From Kitasatospora gansuensis (GTDB lineage: Bacteria; Actinomycetota; Actinomycetes; Streptomycetales; Streptomycetaceae): a stretch of DNA of 64,000 nucleotides. How positions within the stretch are numbered: the first letter of the stretch is position 1; every line of letters starts with the position of its first letter. Both the position numbers and the translations under genes were made by a program. Of the stretch, positions 55,360 through 63,538 are shown in pieces. The stretch spans positions 5,394,001 through 5,458,000 of the forward strand of contig NZ_JACHJR010000001.1 in NCBI RefSeq assembly GCF_014203705.1, written 5' to 3'. The notes beneath the pieces were generated by a model. The model saw nothing but the letters and a program-made list of their open reading frames with translations. It had not been told where the DNA came from and ran no database searches.

Positions 55360-56397
55360 TTACTCGCCGGTGTTACGGGGCCCCGTGAAGGTGTCGCGGA
55401 GTTTGCCGCCCATGGTGGCGGCGCCGCCTGCGACGTCGCGGATGAGGCCGATCAGCGGGTCCTTGGTCTCCTTCATGGACTTGGAGTAGGAGTCGGCCGC
55501 CGCCTTCCACTGCTCGCCGACCGAGGTGTCCGGGTCGTCGGCGCGGCGCGGGTAGGCGCCGGCCAGGATGGAGCGGTACTCGTCGCTGTCAGCCCACTTC
55601 TTGAGCTTGGCGACCCGGACCACCGCGAAGGGGTGGGTCTGCGGGAGGACCTGGAGCAGCTTGAGCACGCCGTCCCGGAGGTCGCCGGCCTTGTCGTACT
55701 CCTCGGCCTGCTCGAGGAAGGCGTCGACGTTCATCTCGGCCAGGTTGTGGCCGCCGGCCAGCTTCATCAGGCCGCGCATCGAGGCCTGCAGGTCCTGACC
55801 GGCCAGCAGGCCGGCCCGGTCGCAGGAGAGTTCGGCCTTGCGGAACCACTCCTTGAGGGCGGTGATCACGGCGGTGATGGCCAGGGTGCCGAGCGGGATC
55901 CAGGCGATCCGGGTGGCGATGTTGGTGAGGATCAGCAGCATCGTCCGGTAGACCGCGTGGCCGGACATCGCGTGGCCGACCTCGTGGCCGATCACCGCGC
56001 GGAGCTCCTCCTCGTCCAGCAGGTCGACCAGGCCGCTGGTGACCACGATGATCGGGGTGTCCATCCCGATGCACATCGCGTTCACGGTGGGGTCCTGGGT
56101 GACGTACAGGTCGGGGACCTGCTCCAGGTCGAGGATGTAGGCCGCGTCCCGCACCATCGCGTGCAGCTCCGGGAACTGACGCTCCGACGTGCGGACGGCG
56201 GTGGCCAGGAACATCAGCCGGACGCTGCGCTCGGAGACCAGGCCGGCCAGCTTCTTCAGGACGTCGTCGAAGCCGGACAGCTTCCGCAGGGCGACCAGCG
56301 CCGAGCGGTCGGCCGGGTGCTCCCAGGCCCGGGTGGAGATCCCGGGGAAGCGCTCACGGCGGCGGCTCGGCGTGTTGTCCTTGGTCATGTCCGTCAT
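55360..56397 (-). CDS. M48-family zinc metalloprotease
   Basis: This 345-residue HtpX/Ste24-like protease has the zinc motif HEVGHAMSGH (about 153-162), a hydrophobic region after it (ILTNIATRIAWIPLGTLAI), and the third ligand Glu in KAELSCDRAG (about 206). An N-terminal segment of 100 residues lacks clear membrane spans, so it is probably peripheral or has one hairpin in the membrane. GGAGG lies 10 nt ahead of the ATG. The gene is alone and converges on the preceding gene across a palindromic repeat. Confidence 0.9.
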   Translation of the reverse strand: MTDMTKDNTPSRRRERFPGISTRAWEHPADRSALVALRKLSGFDDVLKKLAGLVSERSVRLMFLATAVRTSERQFPELHAMVRDAAYILDLEQVPDLYVTQDPTVNAMCIGMDTPIIVVTSGLVDLLDEEELRAVIGHEVGHAMSGHAVYRTMLLILTNIATRIAWIPLGTLAITAVITALKEWFRKAELSCDRAGLLAGQDLQASMRGLMKLAGGHNLAEMNVDAFLEQAEEYDKAGDLRDGVLKLLQVLPQTHPFAVVRVAKLKKWADSDEYRSILAGAYPRRADDPDTSVGEQWKAAADSYSKSMKETKDPLIGLIRDVAGGAATMGGKLRDTFTGPRNTGE

Positions 56398-56581
56398 GTG
56401 CTGAGTACCTCCTGCTCGACGCCGGCACCGGCTCTGCCCGGCCCCCGCTGCTGTTCGCTACAACGTCTGTTCGCGTGTACTCGTCCCCGCCGCCCACAGT
56501 ACGCCCGGGGGTGCCGTCCGATGTCCGGTACGTCCGGGTCTACGCTGGGCCCGAGCCGTACGGACCGAGGAGAGACCGCTG

Positions 56582-56728
56582 ATGAACCCCGCCACCTTCG
56601 CCCAGCTGGCCGGACCGGTCTCCACCGAGCCGGGCCCCGGACTGTTCCTGCGGATCGTCCTGATCGGCTCCGTGGTCGGCATCGGCCTGCTGGTCTGGGT
56701 GCTGGCCCGGGCCGGGCGCGACAACTGA
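56582..56728 (+). CDS. 48-residue small membrane protein
   Basis: The ATG at 56582 has GAGGAGAG about 6 nt upstream. The protein starts MNPATFAQLAGPVSTEPGPG, then one membrane helix (IVLIGSVVGIGLLVWVLARA, about 24-43) and ends RAGRDN. Codon positions show full G/C third-base bias. It sits between the M48 gene and nadD, next to another protein of the same shape. Function unknown. Confidence 0.7.
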   Translation: MNPATFAQLAGPVSTEPGPGLFLRIVLIGSVVGIGLLVWVLARAGRDN

Positions 56729-56858
56729 CGGCACGTCCGAGTCCCCCACGCCGAGTCAGACGCGGTGGGGCGCCGCGCGGTTGCGCGTGCCACCCCCGTA
56801 CGATGAGCGCGCAGACAAGCCCGAGCCCCCTCACCGAGTCGAGAAGGTCCTGCCGACC

Positions 56859-57017
56859 ATGAGCACTTCCGCACTGCCCCTCCTGACCCAGCTGGCCGAA
56901 GGCGCCTCCGAGGGCGGCAACCACGAGAGCCTCAGCCCGTACCTGACCGGCGGCGCCGGTCTGGGCATCCTGCTGCTGCTGCTCTGGATCACCACCCGGT
57001 TCAACCGCGACCGCTGA
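56859..57017 (+). CDS. 52-residue small membrane protein
   Basis: The ATG has GAGAAGG about 10 nt upstream. The protein has a polar N-terminus (LAEGASEGGNHES), one helix (GAGLGILLLLLWITTRF, about 32-48) and ends NRDR. It has the same topology and a similar basic end (RFNRDR) as the neighbouring 48-residue protein (RAGRDN), and precedes nadD by 67 bp. It is a plausible single-span regulator or subunit; no function is known to me. Confidence 0.75.
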   Translation: MSTSALPLLTQLAEGASEGGNHESLSPYLTGGAGLGILLLLLWITTRFNRDR

Positions 57018-57084
57018 GCTACTCCGTGGCAGCGGCCGGGCGGGCTTGCCCGGCCGCGATGCGGGTCGCGTAAGGTGTGGCGGC

Positions 57085-57714
57085 ATGGGACAGCAGGCCG
57101 AGACCCCCGACGTGCGGGCACGCAAGCGCCTCGGCGTGATGGGTGGCACTTTCGACCCGATCCACCACGGACACCTGGTCGCCGCCAGTGAGGTGGCGAG
57201 TGCGTTCCACCTCGATGAGGTGATCTTCGTGCCGACCGGGCAGCCGTGGCAGAAGAGCGACCGGGTGGTCACGCCGGCGGAGGACCGTTACCTGATGACG
57301 GTGATCGCCACGGCGGAGAACCCGCAGTTCTCGGTCAGCCGGATCGACATCGACCGCAAGGGGCCCACCTACACCGTGGACACCCTGCGCGACCTGCGCG
57401 CGATGCACCCGGACGCGGACCTCTTCTTCATCACCGGCGCCGACGCGCTGGCCCAGATCCTGTCCTGGCGGGACTCCGAGGAACTGTTCTCGCTGGCCCA
57501 CTTCATCGGCTGCACCCGCCCCGGCCACGTGCTCTCCGATGCCGGTCTGCCGGTCGGCGGGGTCTCGCTGGTCGAGGTGCCCGCGCTGGCGATCTCCTCG
57601 ACGGACTGCCGGGCCAGGGTCGCCAAGGGCGACCCGGTCTGGTACCTGGTCCCGGACGGTGTGGTCCGGTACATCCACAAGCGGGCGCTGTACGCGCGGG
57701 GAGGTACGGCGTGA
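57085..57714 (+). CDS. nadD: Nicotinate-nucleotide adenylyltransferase
   Basis: This 209-residue enzyme forms deamido-NAD. It has the nucleotidyltransferase signature GGTFDPIHHGHL (about 20-31) and the ISSTDCR variant of ISSTxIR near 175. ATG at 57085; TAAGGT (57071-57076) ends 8 nt upstream and could be a -10 or contain the ribosome site AAGG. Its stop codon overlaps the start of the next gene (GTGA). Confidence 0.95.
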   Translation: MGQQAETPDVRARKRLGVMGGTFDPIHHGHLVAASEVASAFHLDEVIFVPTGQPWQKSDRVVTPAEDRYLMTVIATAENPQFSVSRIDIDRKGPTYTVDTLRDLRAMHPDADLFFITGADALAQILSWRDSEELFSLAHFIGCTRPGHVLSDAGLPVGGVSLVEVPALAISSTDCRARVAKGDPVWYLVPDGVVRYIHKRALYARGGTA

Positions 57715-59339
57715 CGGGTCCCGAGGAGCGCGGCAACCAGGAGTGGTACCCGCAGCAGGAGCCTTACCAGGAGTACCAGCAGCAGCCGCAGCCCCAGGTG
57801 TACTACGACGCCTACGGCCAGCCGCAGCAGTACGTCCAGGACCCCTACCAGCAGCAGCAGTACTACCAGCAGCAGCCGCAGCCCCAGGTGTACTACGACG
57901 CCTACGGCCAGCCGCAGCAGTACGTCCAGGACCCGTACCAGCAGCAGCCCGAGTACCAGCAGCCGCCGGCACCGCCCGTGCAGCCCGCCCCGGTGCAGCC
58001 CGTCCAGCCGGTCCGGCCCCCCGTGGCCGAGCCGCCGGTGGCCGCCGTGCCGCCGCAGGCCCGGAAGGCCGCTGCCCCCGAACCGGACTACCCGACCGGT
58101 GAGTTCACCTTCGTGGACGAGGAGGCGGAGCAGTCCGAGGACGTCATCGACTGGCTGAAGTTCGCCGAGTCCAGGACCGAGCGTCGGGACGAGCGCCGGC
58201 GCAAGCTGCGCAACCGGCTGGTCGGCGCGGCGCTCGTGTTGGTGCTGGCCGCGGGCGGCACGGCGGGCTACCTCTGGTGGCAGGGCGATCTCGGCGGGCC
58301 CGGCTCGGCGGCCAAGGCGGCCGGCGGCCGGACGGTGAACGTGGTGCACCTGAGGGACCTTCAGGGCAAGGTCACCAGCGCCCTGCTGGTGAACGACCAG
58401 TCCGGCCAGAAGGCCTCGGTGCTGCTGCTGCCGGACACCCTCAAGCTGCCCGGCTCCGGGGTCTCGGCCACCGAGCAGCTCGGCAAGTCGCTGGACGCCA
58501 CCGGCGCCTCCGGCACCCGGGAGGGCCTGAGCACGGTGCTCGGCGCCCCGGTCGCCGGGACCTGGCGGCTGGACACCCCGTACCTGCTGCTGCTGGTGGC
58601 CCACCTCGGCGGGATCAGGGTGGACACCAACGTGGCGGTCCGCAAGGACAACCAGCCCGCCGGCAAGGAGCTGGCCCCGGCCGGCAAGGCCGTCTCGCTG
58701 ACCGCGGAGGCCGCCGTGGCGTACGCCACGTACCAGGCGCCGGGGGAGACCGCGGACGCCCAGCTGGCCCGGTTCGGGCAGGTGCTGGACGCGATCCTCC
58801 GGGTGATGCCCACCGATCTCAAGGAGGCGCAGGACCTGGTGCACCGGGTCGGCGCGGTGCCGGACCCCTCGCTGCCGGAGCCGGCCCTGGCCGGGGTGCT
58901 GGTGCAGCTGGCCCAGTACACCAAGGACAGCCACCTGACCGTCGGCGCCCTCTCGGTGCAGCCGGACGGCACGCTGGACGAGGCCACCGCGGGCAAGCAG
59001 GTCAAGGACGTGCTCGGCGGCACGGTGAAGAGCGCCGCGGCGGCGAGCAAGTTCACCCGGGTCTCGGTGCTGAACGGCTCCGGCGTCGACGCCTCGGCCG
59101 ACGCGGCCGGCAGCCAGGTCACCAACTCGGGCCTGGAGCTGCTGCCCAGCGGTACCAAGGTGCCGGTCCAGCCCGCCAGTGAGATCCGGTACACCGACGA
59201 CGCGAAGCTGGCCGCCGCCCAGCAGCTGGCGATCAGCCTCGGGCTCAAGGACACCGCGGTGAAGAAGGTCACCACCGCGCAGAACGCGGACCTGGTGCTG
59301 GTGCTGGGCAAGGACTACCAGCCGCCCAAGCCGCAGTAG
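57711..59339 (+). CDS. LytR_C-domain membrane protein with degenerate LCP-like domain and Q/Y-rich repeats
   Basis: This 542-residue protein has four parts. Residues 1-110 are a Gln/Tyr/Pro-rich cytoplasmic region with a 30-residue tandem repeat. A membrane helix lies at about 170-190 (VGAALVLVLAAGGTAGYLWW). An external domain at about 205-380 looks like LytR-CpsA-Psr (LGGIRVDTNVAV, then D-x-x-LARFGQVLDAIL) but lacks the PRD arginine (reads LLPDTLKL). A C-terminal LytR_C domain (RVSVLNGSGV) closes it near 449-540. It overlaps nadD by 4 bp and precedes rsfS. It may organise wall-polymer attachment without catalysis; this is inference. Confidence 0.82.
   Translation: MTGPEERGNQEWYPQQEPYQEYQQQPQPQVYYDAYGQPQQYVQDPYQQQQYYQQQPQPQVYYDAYGQPQQYVQDPYQQQPEYQQPPAPPVQPAPVQPVQPVRPPVAEPPVAAVPPQARKAAAPEPDYPTGEFTFVDEEAEQSEDVIDWLKFAESRTERRDERRRKLRNRLVGAALVLVLAAGGTAGYLWWQGDLGGPGSAAKAAGGRTVNVVHLRDLQGKVTSALLVNDQSGQKASVLLLPDTLKLPGSGVSATEQLGKSLDATGASGTREGLSTVLGAPVAGTWRLDTPYLLLLVAHLGGIRVDTNVAVRKDNQPAGKELAPAGKAVSLTAEAAVAYATYQAPGETADAQLARFGQVLDAILRVMPTDLKEAQDLVHRVGAVPDPSLPEPALAGVLVQLAQYTKDSHLTVGALSVQPDGTLDEATAGKQVKDVLGGTVKSAAAASKFTRVSVLNGSGVDASADAAGSQVTNSGLELLPSGTKVPVQPASEIRYTDDAKLAAAQQLAISLGLKDTAVKKVTTAQNADLVLVLGKDYQPPKPQ
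57774..57949 (+). repeat. 90-bp tandem duplication in the LytR_C gene
   Basis: Segments starting at 57774 and 57864 match over 84 bp with a single substitution at 57845/57935. Each encodes one 30-residue unit containing QPQVYYDAYGQPQQYVQDPY, rich in Gln and Tyr. Very recent duplication in frame. Confidence 0.92.
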
Positions 59340-59442
59340 CGGACACCCGGCGGACCCGGGCCCCGGTTTTAACCGACCGGGGTCCGGGCGGGTTCGTGAG
59401 ATCCTGGAAGGCGAATCTCATAGGACGAGCCGGAAGAACACC

Positions 59443-59880
59443 TTGACTGCCACCGAGTACAGCCAGGACCTCATCAACGTCGCCGCCCTCGCGGCGGCCG
59501 ACAAGCTGGCCCACGACATCATCGCCTTCGACGTCAGCGACGTGCTGTCGATCACCGACGCCTTCCTGATCGCCTCGGCCAACAACGACCGCCAGGTGAA
59601 GGCGATCGCCGAGGAGATCGAGGAGCAGCTGCGCGAGAAGCTCGACATCAAGCCGGTCCGCCGCGAGGGCGAGCGCGAGGGCCGCTGGATCCTGCTGGAC
59701 TACCTGGACATCGTGGTGCACGTCCAGCACTCCGAGGAGCGCTCCTTCTACTCGCTCGACCGCCTGTGGAAGGACTGCCCCGAGCTGCCCGTCCCGGCCG
59801 AGGCGATGGCCACCCGGAACCGCCCCGAGAACGCCGTCACCGACGCCGCGGGCAACGCGATCTCCGAGGACGAGAGCTGA
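59443..59880 (+). CDS. rsfS: Ribosome silencing factor RsfS
   Basis: This 145-residue protein binds L14 and blocks subunit joining in starved cells. It has the DUF143 core: KLAHDIIAFDVSDVLSITD, FLIASANNDRQVKAIAEEIE and EGEREGRWILLDYLDIVVHV. The start is TTG at 59443 with GGAAG 6 nt upstream. The acidic C-terminal tail (residues 128-145) is typical for actinobacteria. It overlaps the following phosphatase gene. Confidence 0.95.
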   Translation: MTATEYSQDLINVAALAAADKLAHDIIAFDVSDVLSITDAFLIASANNDRQVKAIAEEIEEQLREKLDIKPVRREGEREGRWILLDYLDIVVHVQHSEERSFYSLDRLWKDCPELPVPAEAMATRNRPENAVTDAAGNAISEDES

Positions 59881-60524
59881 GCGGCAAGGCGCGGGGTCCG
59901 CGCATCGTCTTCTGGCGGCACGGTCAGACGTCCTGGAACCTCGAGTCGCGGTTCCAGGGCAGCACCGACATCGAGCTGACCGACCAGGGCATCTTCCAGG
60001 CCCAGCGGGCGGCCAAGCTGCTCTCCGGTCTCCGGCCCGACCTGCTGATCTCCTCCGACCTCAAGCGCGCCCGGCGGACCGCCGCCGAGCTGGCCAAGGT
60101 CACCGGCCTCGAGGTGGACCACCACGAGGGCCTGCGGGAGACCTACGCCGGTGACTGGCAGGGTCTGACCAACGCGGAGATCCGGGCCCGGTTCCCGGAG
60201 CAGTACGACGCGTGGGCGCTCGGCGAGCCGGTCCGCCGCGGTGGCGGCGAGCTGAGCACCGAGGTGGCGGACCGGTCCGTCCCGGTGGTGCTGGCCGCGG
60301 TGGAGAAGCTGCCGGAGGACGGCACCCTGGTCGTGGTCAGCCACGGCGGGACGATCCGCACCATGCTCGGCCGGCTGCTCGATCTGGAGCCGGTCCAGTG
60401 GGAGCGGTTCGGCGGTCTCTCCAACTGCTGCTGGTCGGTGCTCGGTCAGGGCGCCCGCGGTTGGCGGCTGCTGGAGCACAACGCGGGCACCCTGCCGCAG
60501 CCGGTGATCGGCGACGAGACCTGA
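59877..60524 (+). CDS. Histidine phosphatase (phosphoglycerate-mutase superfamily), apparent CTG start
   Basis: This enzyme of about 215 residues has the phosphohistidine motif FWRHGQTSWN (about residues 10-19), a catalytic Glu in LRETYAGDWQG and the second histidine in VVSHGGTIR. Conserved sequence starts within 8 codons of the rsfS stop codon and there is no ATG, GTG or TTG in frame before the RHG motif unless one reads far back into rsfS. CTG at 59877 overlaps the rsfS stop (CTGA) and has GAGGA 6 nt upstream. It probably acts on a phosphorylated metabolite; the substrate is unknown. Confidence 0.88.
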   Translation: MSGKARGPRIVFWRHGQTSWNLESRFQGSTDIELTDQGIFQAQRAAKLLSGLRPDLLISSDLKRARRTAAELAKVTGLEVDHHEGLRETYAGDWQGLTNAEIRARFPEQYDAWALGEPVRRGGGELSTEVADRSVPVVLAAVEKLPEDGTLVVVSHGGTIRTMLGRLLDLEPVQWERFGGLSNCCWSVLGQGARGWRLLEHNAGTLPQPVIGDET

Positions 60525-60625
60525 GCGGGGCCGGATTTCGCAGTTCCGGGCCTGACCAGCTAGAGTCTTCCTCGTTCGCAGGAAAGAACGCAGGCCGGAA
60601 GGCAGGCGGGAAAACCTTCGAGTGC

Positions 60626-60698
<73 letters not shown>

Positions 60699-60735
60699 CT
60701 CCGCTTCGGCGGTCCGTCAGGACCGTGCGGCACGC

Positions 60736-60808
<73 letters not shown>

Positions 60809-60815
60809 CAACACA

Positions 60816-60851
60816 CCGAAGGCCGTCTCCCTCAGGGGAGACGGCCTTCGG
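60816..60851. terminator. Terminator after tRNA-Ala copy 2
   Basis: A 16-bp perfect stem (60816-60831 with 60836-60851) with loop TCAG lies between the tRNA and the convergent regulator gene. Confidence 0.9.
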
Positions 60852-60862
60852 CCGTTCCCGGC

Positions 60863-61762
60863 TCAGTCGTGCCGGTGGTCGGCGGGCGGGGAGTCCGGGT
60901 GGGCGGCCAGCCACTCCAGGCCGGCCCGGTCGGCCGGGCCCTCCGGGGTGTAGACCACCAGGTAGCACTCGGGCGCGGTCGGCATGGTCAGGTACGCGGC
61001 CTGGAACCGCAGGTCGCCGACGGCCGCGTGCCGGAACACCTTGAGCGAGGACCGCGGCGGCGCCACCTCCTGACGGGCCCACAGCTCGCGGAACTCGGGG
61101 CTGGCCGCCGCCAGGTCCCGGATGTACTCCTCCCAGGCGGGCTCGCCGACGTGCCGCCCGTACGCGCCGCGCAGCACGCCGACCATCCGGGGCAGCTCGG
61201 TCTCCCGGTTCAGGAACGGGTTGCAGCAGGACGGCACGGTGAACGCGCACCACATGCTGTTCCGCCGCCCGCTCGGCGACCTGGGGCGGGTCGCGCCGGG
61301 GAACAGCGTGTCGTACGCCGCGTTGTGCGCCAGCAGGTCGTAGCGGCCGTTGCTGACGGCGGCCGGCAGCGGGTTGAGCTGATCCAGGATCAGCTGGGTG
61401 GCCGGCTCGAGGGTCGGGAAGGCCGGGTCGCCGGTCCGGACCACGCTGAGCCCGGCCAGCCGGAACAGGTGGTCGCGCTCGGTGCCGTCCAGCCGCAGCG
61501 TCCGGGCCACCGCCTCCAGGACCTGTTCGCTGGCGTTGATCGGCCGCCCCTGTTCGAGCCAGGTGTACCAGGTGACCCCGACCCCGGCGAGCTGCGCCAG
61601 CTCCTCGCGGCGCAGCCCCGGCGTACGGCGGCGCGGGCCCGGCGGCAGCCCGACCGCCTCGGGGGTGATCCGGGCCCGGCAGGCCCGGAGGAAGGCGGCC
61701 AGCTCCGTCCGGCGCTTCTCGGGGGCCGGGGTGGTCGAGGTGCGTTCGTCGAGCACGGTCAT
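60863..61762 (-). CDS. XRE-family regulator with MmyB-like ligand domain
   Basis: This 299-residue regulator has an N-terminal helix-turn-helix (about 15-90: LRREELAQLAGVGVTWYTWLEQG) and a C-terminal MmyB-type sensing domain (LLAHNAAYDTLFP, then the SWRELW-like AYLTMP and YTPEGPADRAGLEWLA). Streptomycetes have dozens of such regulators, usually divergent from the gene they control; some bind fatty acids. ATG at 61762 has GGATGGGG upstream. It is divergent from the MFS exporter with a 96-bp shared promoter region, so it probably regulates that gene. Confidence 0.9.
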   Translation of the reverse strand: MTVLDERTSTTPAPEKRRTELAAFLRACRARITPEAVGLPPGPRRRTPGLRREELAQLAGVGVTWYTWLEQGRPINASEQVLEAVARTLRLDGTERDHLFRLAGLSVVRTGDPAFPTLEPATQLILDQLNPLPAAVSNGRYDLLAHNAAYDTLFPGATRPRSPSGRRNSMWCAFTVPSCCNPFLNRETELPRMVGVLRGAYGRHVGEPAWEEYIRDLAAASPEFRELWARQEVAPPRSSLKVFRHAAVGDLRFQAAYLTMPTAPECYLVVYTPEGPADRAGLEWLAAHPDSPPADHRHD

Positions 61763-61799
61763 GTCCCCATCCTGACGGATCGTCGGGAGCGGGGTGCTG

Positions 61800-61836
61800 C
61801 CAGTACCAGGATCCGCAGGCTCTAACCACCAGTACC
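61800..61836. promoter_or_regulatory. Direct repeats in the regulator/MFS promoter region
   Basis: CCAGTACC occurs at 61800-61807 and 61829-61836, 29 bp apart (nearly three turns), each followed by A/G-GG. It is a good candidate for the operator of the MmyB-like regulator. Confidence 0.45.
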
Positions 61837-61858
61837 GGGTCGGCCGCAGGCTGGTCCC

Positions 61859-63304
61859 ATGACGGACCTTCAGACACCGCCCGTGGTCGCCGCACCGACC
61901 CCGGCCCCGACCCGTTCGGGGCCGCTGCTCGCCCTCGTCCTGCTGGGCCAGTTCATGGCCCTGCTGGACGTCTCCATCGTCAACGTCGCGGTCCCCGGCA
62001 TCCGGACCGGCCTGGGCGCCTCGGGCGCGGCCCTGCAACTGGTCGTCGCGGGCTACACCATCGCGTACGCGGTGCTGCTGATCACCGGGGCCAGGCTCGG
62101 CGCCCGGCACGGGTACAGCCGGCTGTTCCGGATCGGCCTGGCGGCCTTCACCGCCGCCTCGCTGGCCTGCGGTCTCGCGCCGGGCACCGGCTGGCTGATC
62201 GGCTTCCGGGTGCTCCAGGGGGCCGGGGCGGCGCTGATGGTGCCTCAGGTGATGAGCCTGATCCAGCGGACCTTCACCGGGGCGGCCCGGGTCAGGGCGC
62301 TCGGGCTGTACTCGGCGGTGCTGGCGGGTGGGATGGCGGTCGGGCAGGTGCTCGGCGGGGTGCTGGTCAGCGCGGACCTGTTCGGCACCGGCTGGCGGCC
62401 GGTGTTCCTGGTCAACGTGCCGATCGGGGTGCTGCTGCTGATCGCCAGCCGACGGCTGCTGCCGGTGCTGCCGGGGGACCACGGCCGCCGGTTCGACCTG
62501 GTCGGTCTGGTGGTGCTGGCGGCCGCGCTCGGCCTGCTGGTGGTGCCGCTGGTGCTCGGGCACGAGCTGGGCTGGCCGGTCTGGGGCTGGGTGATGCTGG
62601 CGGGCAGCGCGGTGCTGTTCGGGGTGTTCGCCGTGGTGGAGCGCCGGATCGCGGCTCGGGGCGGCCAGCCGCTGGTGCCCGGCCGGGTGCTGCGGGCACC
62701 GGGTCTGCTGCCCGCCGCCGGGGCGGTCTTCCTGATCATGGCGGCGTTCGCCGGCTTCCTGTTCGCCTTCGCCCTGCACCAGCAGGCCGCGCTCGGTTAC
62801 AGCGCGCTGCGGGCCGGGCTGCTCTCCGCCCCGCCCGCGCTCGGCTTCGGCCTCTCCAGCCTGTACTGGCAGCGGCTGCCTGCCCGGCTGCACCGGCCGC
62901 TGCCGCCGCTGGCGCTGGCCACCACGGCCGGGGCGTACCTGCTCTTCGGCGTACTGGTGAGCGACGGCGCCGACCTCGGCCTCGGCGCCGAACTGGCCCT
63001 CGCGGTGGGCGGCCTGGCGGTCGGGTGCGCGTACAGCCCGCTGTTCGCCGCCGCGCTCGGCCGGATCGACCCGGCGGACGCGGCGGACGGCAGCGGCGTG
63101 CTGGTGACGGTGATCCAGCTCGGCCAGGTGGTCGGGGTGGCCCTGCTCGGCACCCTCTTCCTCGGCCGGGCCGCGCTCCCGGCGCCGCCCGCCGAATCGG
63201 GCCGGGCGCTGCTGGTGACGGTCGTGGCGGTGGCCGCCGCCTTCGTGCTGGCCACCGGCTTCGCGCTGCGCACCCGGCGGGCGACGGCCGCCGGAAGGGA
63301 TTAG
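61859..63304 (+). CDS. MFS exporter, DHA2 (14-span) drug-efflux type
   Basis: This 481-residue proton-driven exporter has about 14 hydrophobic spans. The motif LDVSIVNVAVPGI in span 1 is typical of DHA2, motif A is present as ARLGARHGYSRLFRIG, and motif C-like glycine pattern VLAGGMAVGQVLGGVLV in span 5. It probably extrudes a toxic or self-made hydrophobic compound. Only a weak ribosome site precedes ATG 61859. The divergent MmyB-like regulator is the likely controller. The substrate cannot be predicted. Confidence 0.9.
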   Translation: MTDLQTPPVVAAPTPAPTRSGPLLALVLLGQFMALLDVSIVNVAVPGIRTGLGASGAALQLVVAGYTIAYAVLLITGARLGARHGYSRLFRIGLAAFTAASLACGLAPGTGWLIGFRVLQGAGAALMVPQVMSLIQRTFTGAARVRALGLYSAVLAGGMAVGQVLGGVLVSADLFGTGWRPVFLVNVPIGVLLLIASRRLLPVLPGDHGRRFDLVGLVVLAAALGLLVVPLVLGHELGWPVWGWVMLAGSAVLFGVFAVVERRIAARGGQPLVPGRVLRAPGLLPAAGAVFLIMAAFAGFLFAFALHQQAALGYSALRAGLLSAPPALGFGLSSLYWQRLPARLHRPLPPLALATTAGAYLLFGVLVSDGADLGLGAELALAVGGLAVGCAYSPLFAAALGRIDPADAADGSGVLVTVIQLGQVVGVALLGTLFLGRAALPAPPAESGRALLVTVVAVAAAFVLATGFALRTRRATAAGRD

Positions 63305-63365
63305 GGGAGTAGGCCGGGGAGCGTGTAAAGTGAACGACGTCGCCGGGGGAAACGCCGGATGACGC

Positions 63366-63438
<73 letters not shown>

Positions 63439-63446
63439 CAGTTCGA

Positions 63447-63485
63447 GAAGAGAGCCCCTCCCGGGTAACGGGAGGGGCCCTCTTC
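63447..63485 (+). terminator. Terminator after tRNA-Ala copy 3
   Basis: A 17-bp stem with one mismatch (63447-63463 with 63469-63485) closes a 5-nt loop and is followed by CGTTT. Confidence 0.88.
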
Positions 63486-63538
63486 CGTTTCGGGGGTTCC
63501 CTGTCCGGCCGCCGGAGCGGCCGGATACCGTCGGTGCC

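Noticed and set aside
57774..57949. Frameshift or assembly duplication in the LytR_C gene
   Set aside because: The repeat period is 90 bp and in frame, the copies differ by a base, and the downstream frame is intact, so it is treated as a real tandem repeat.
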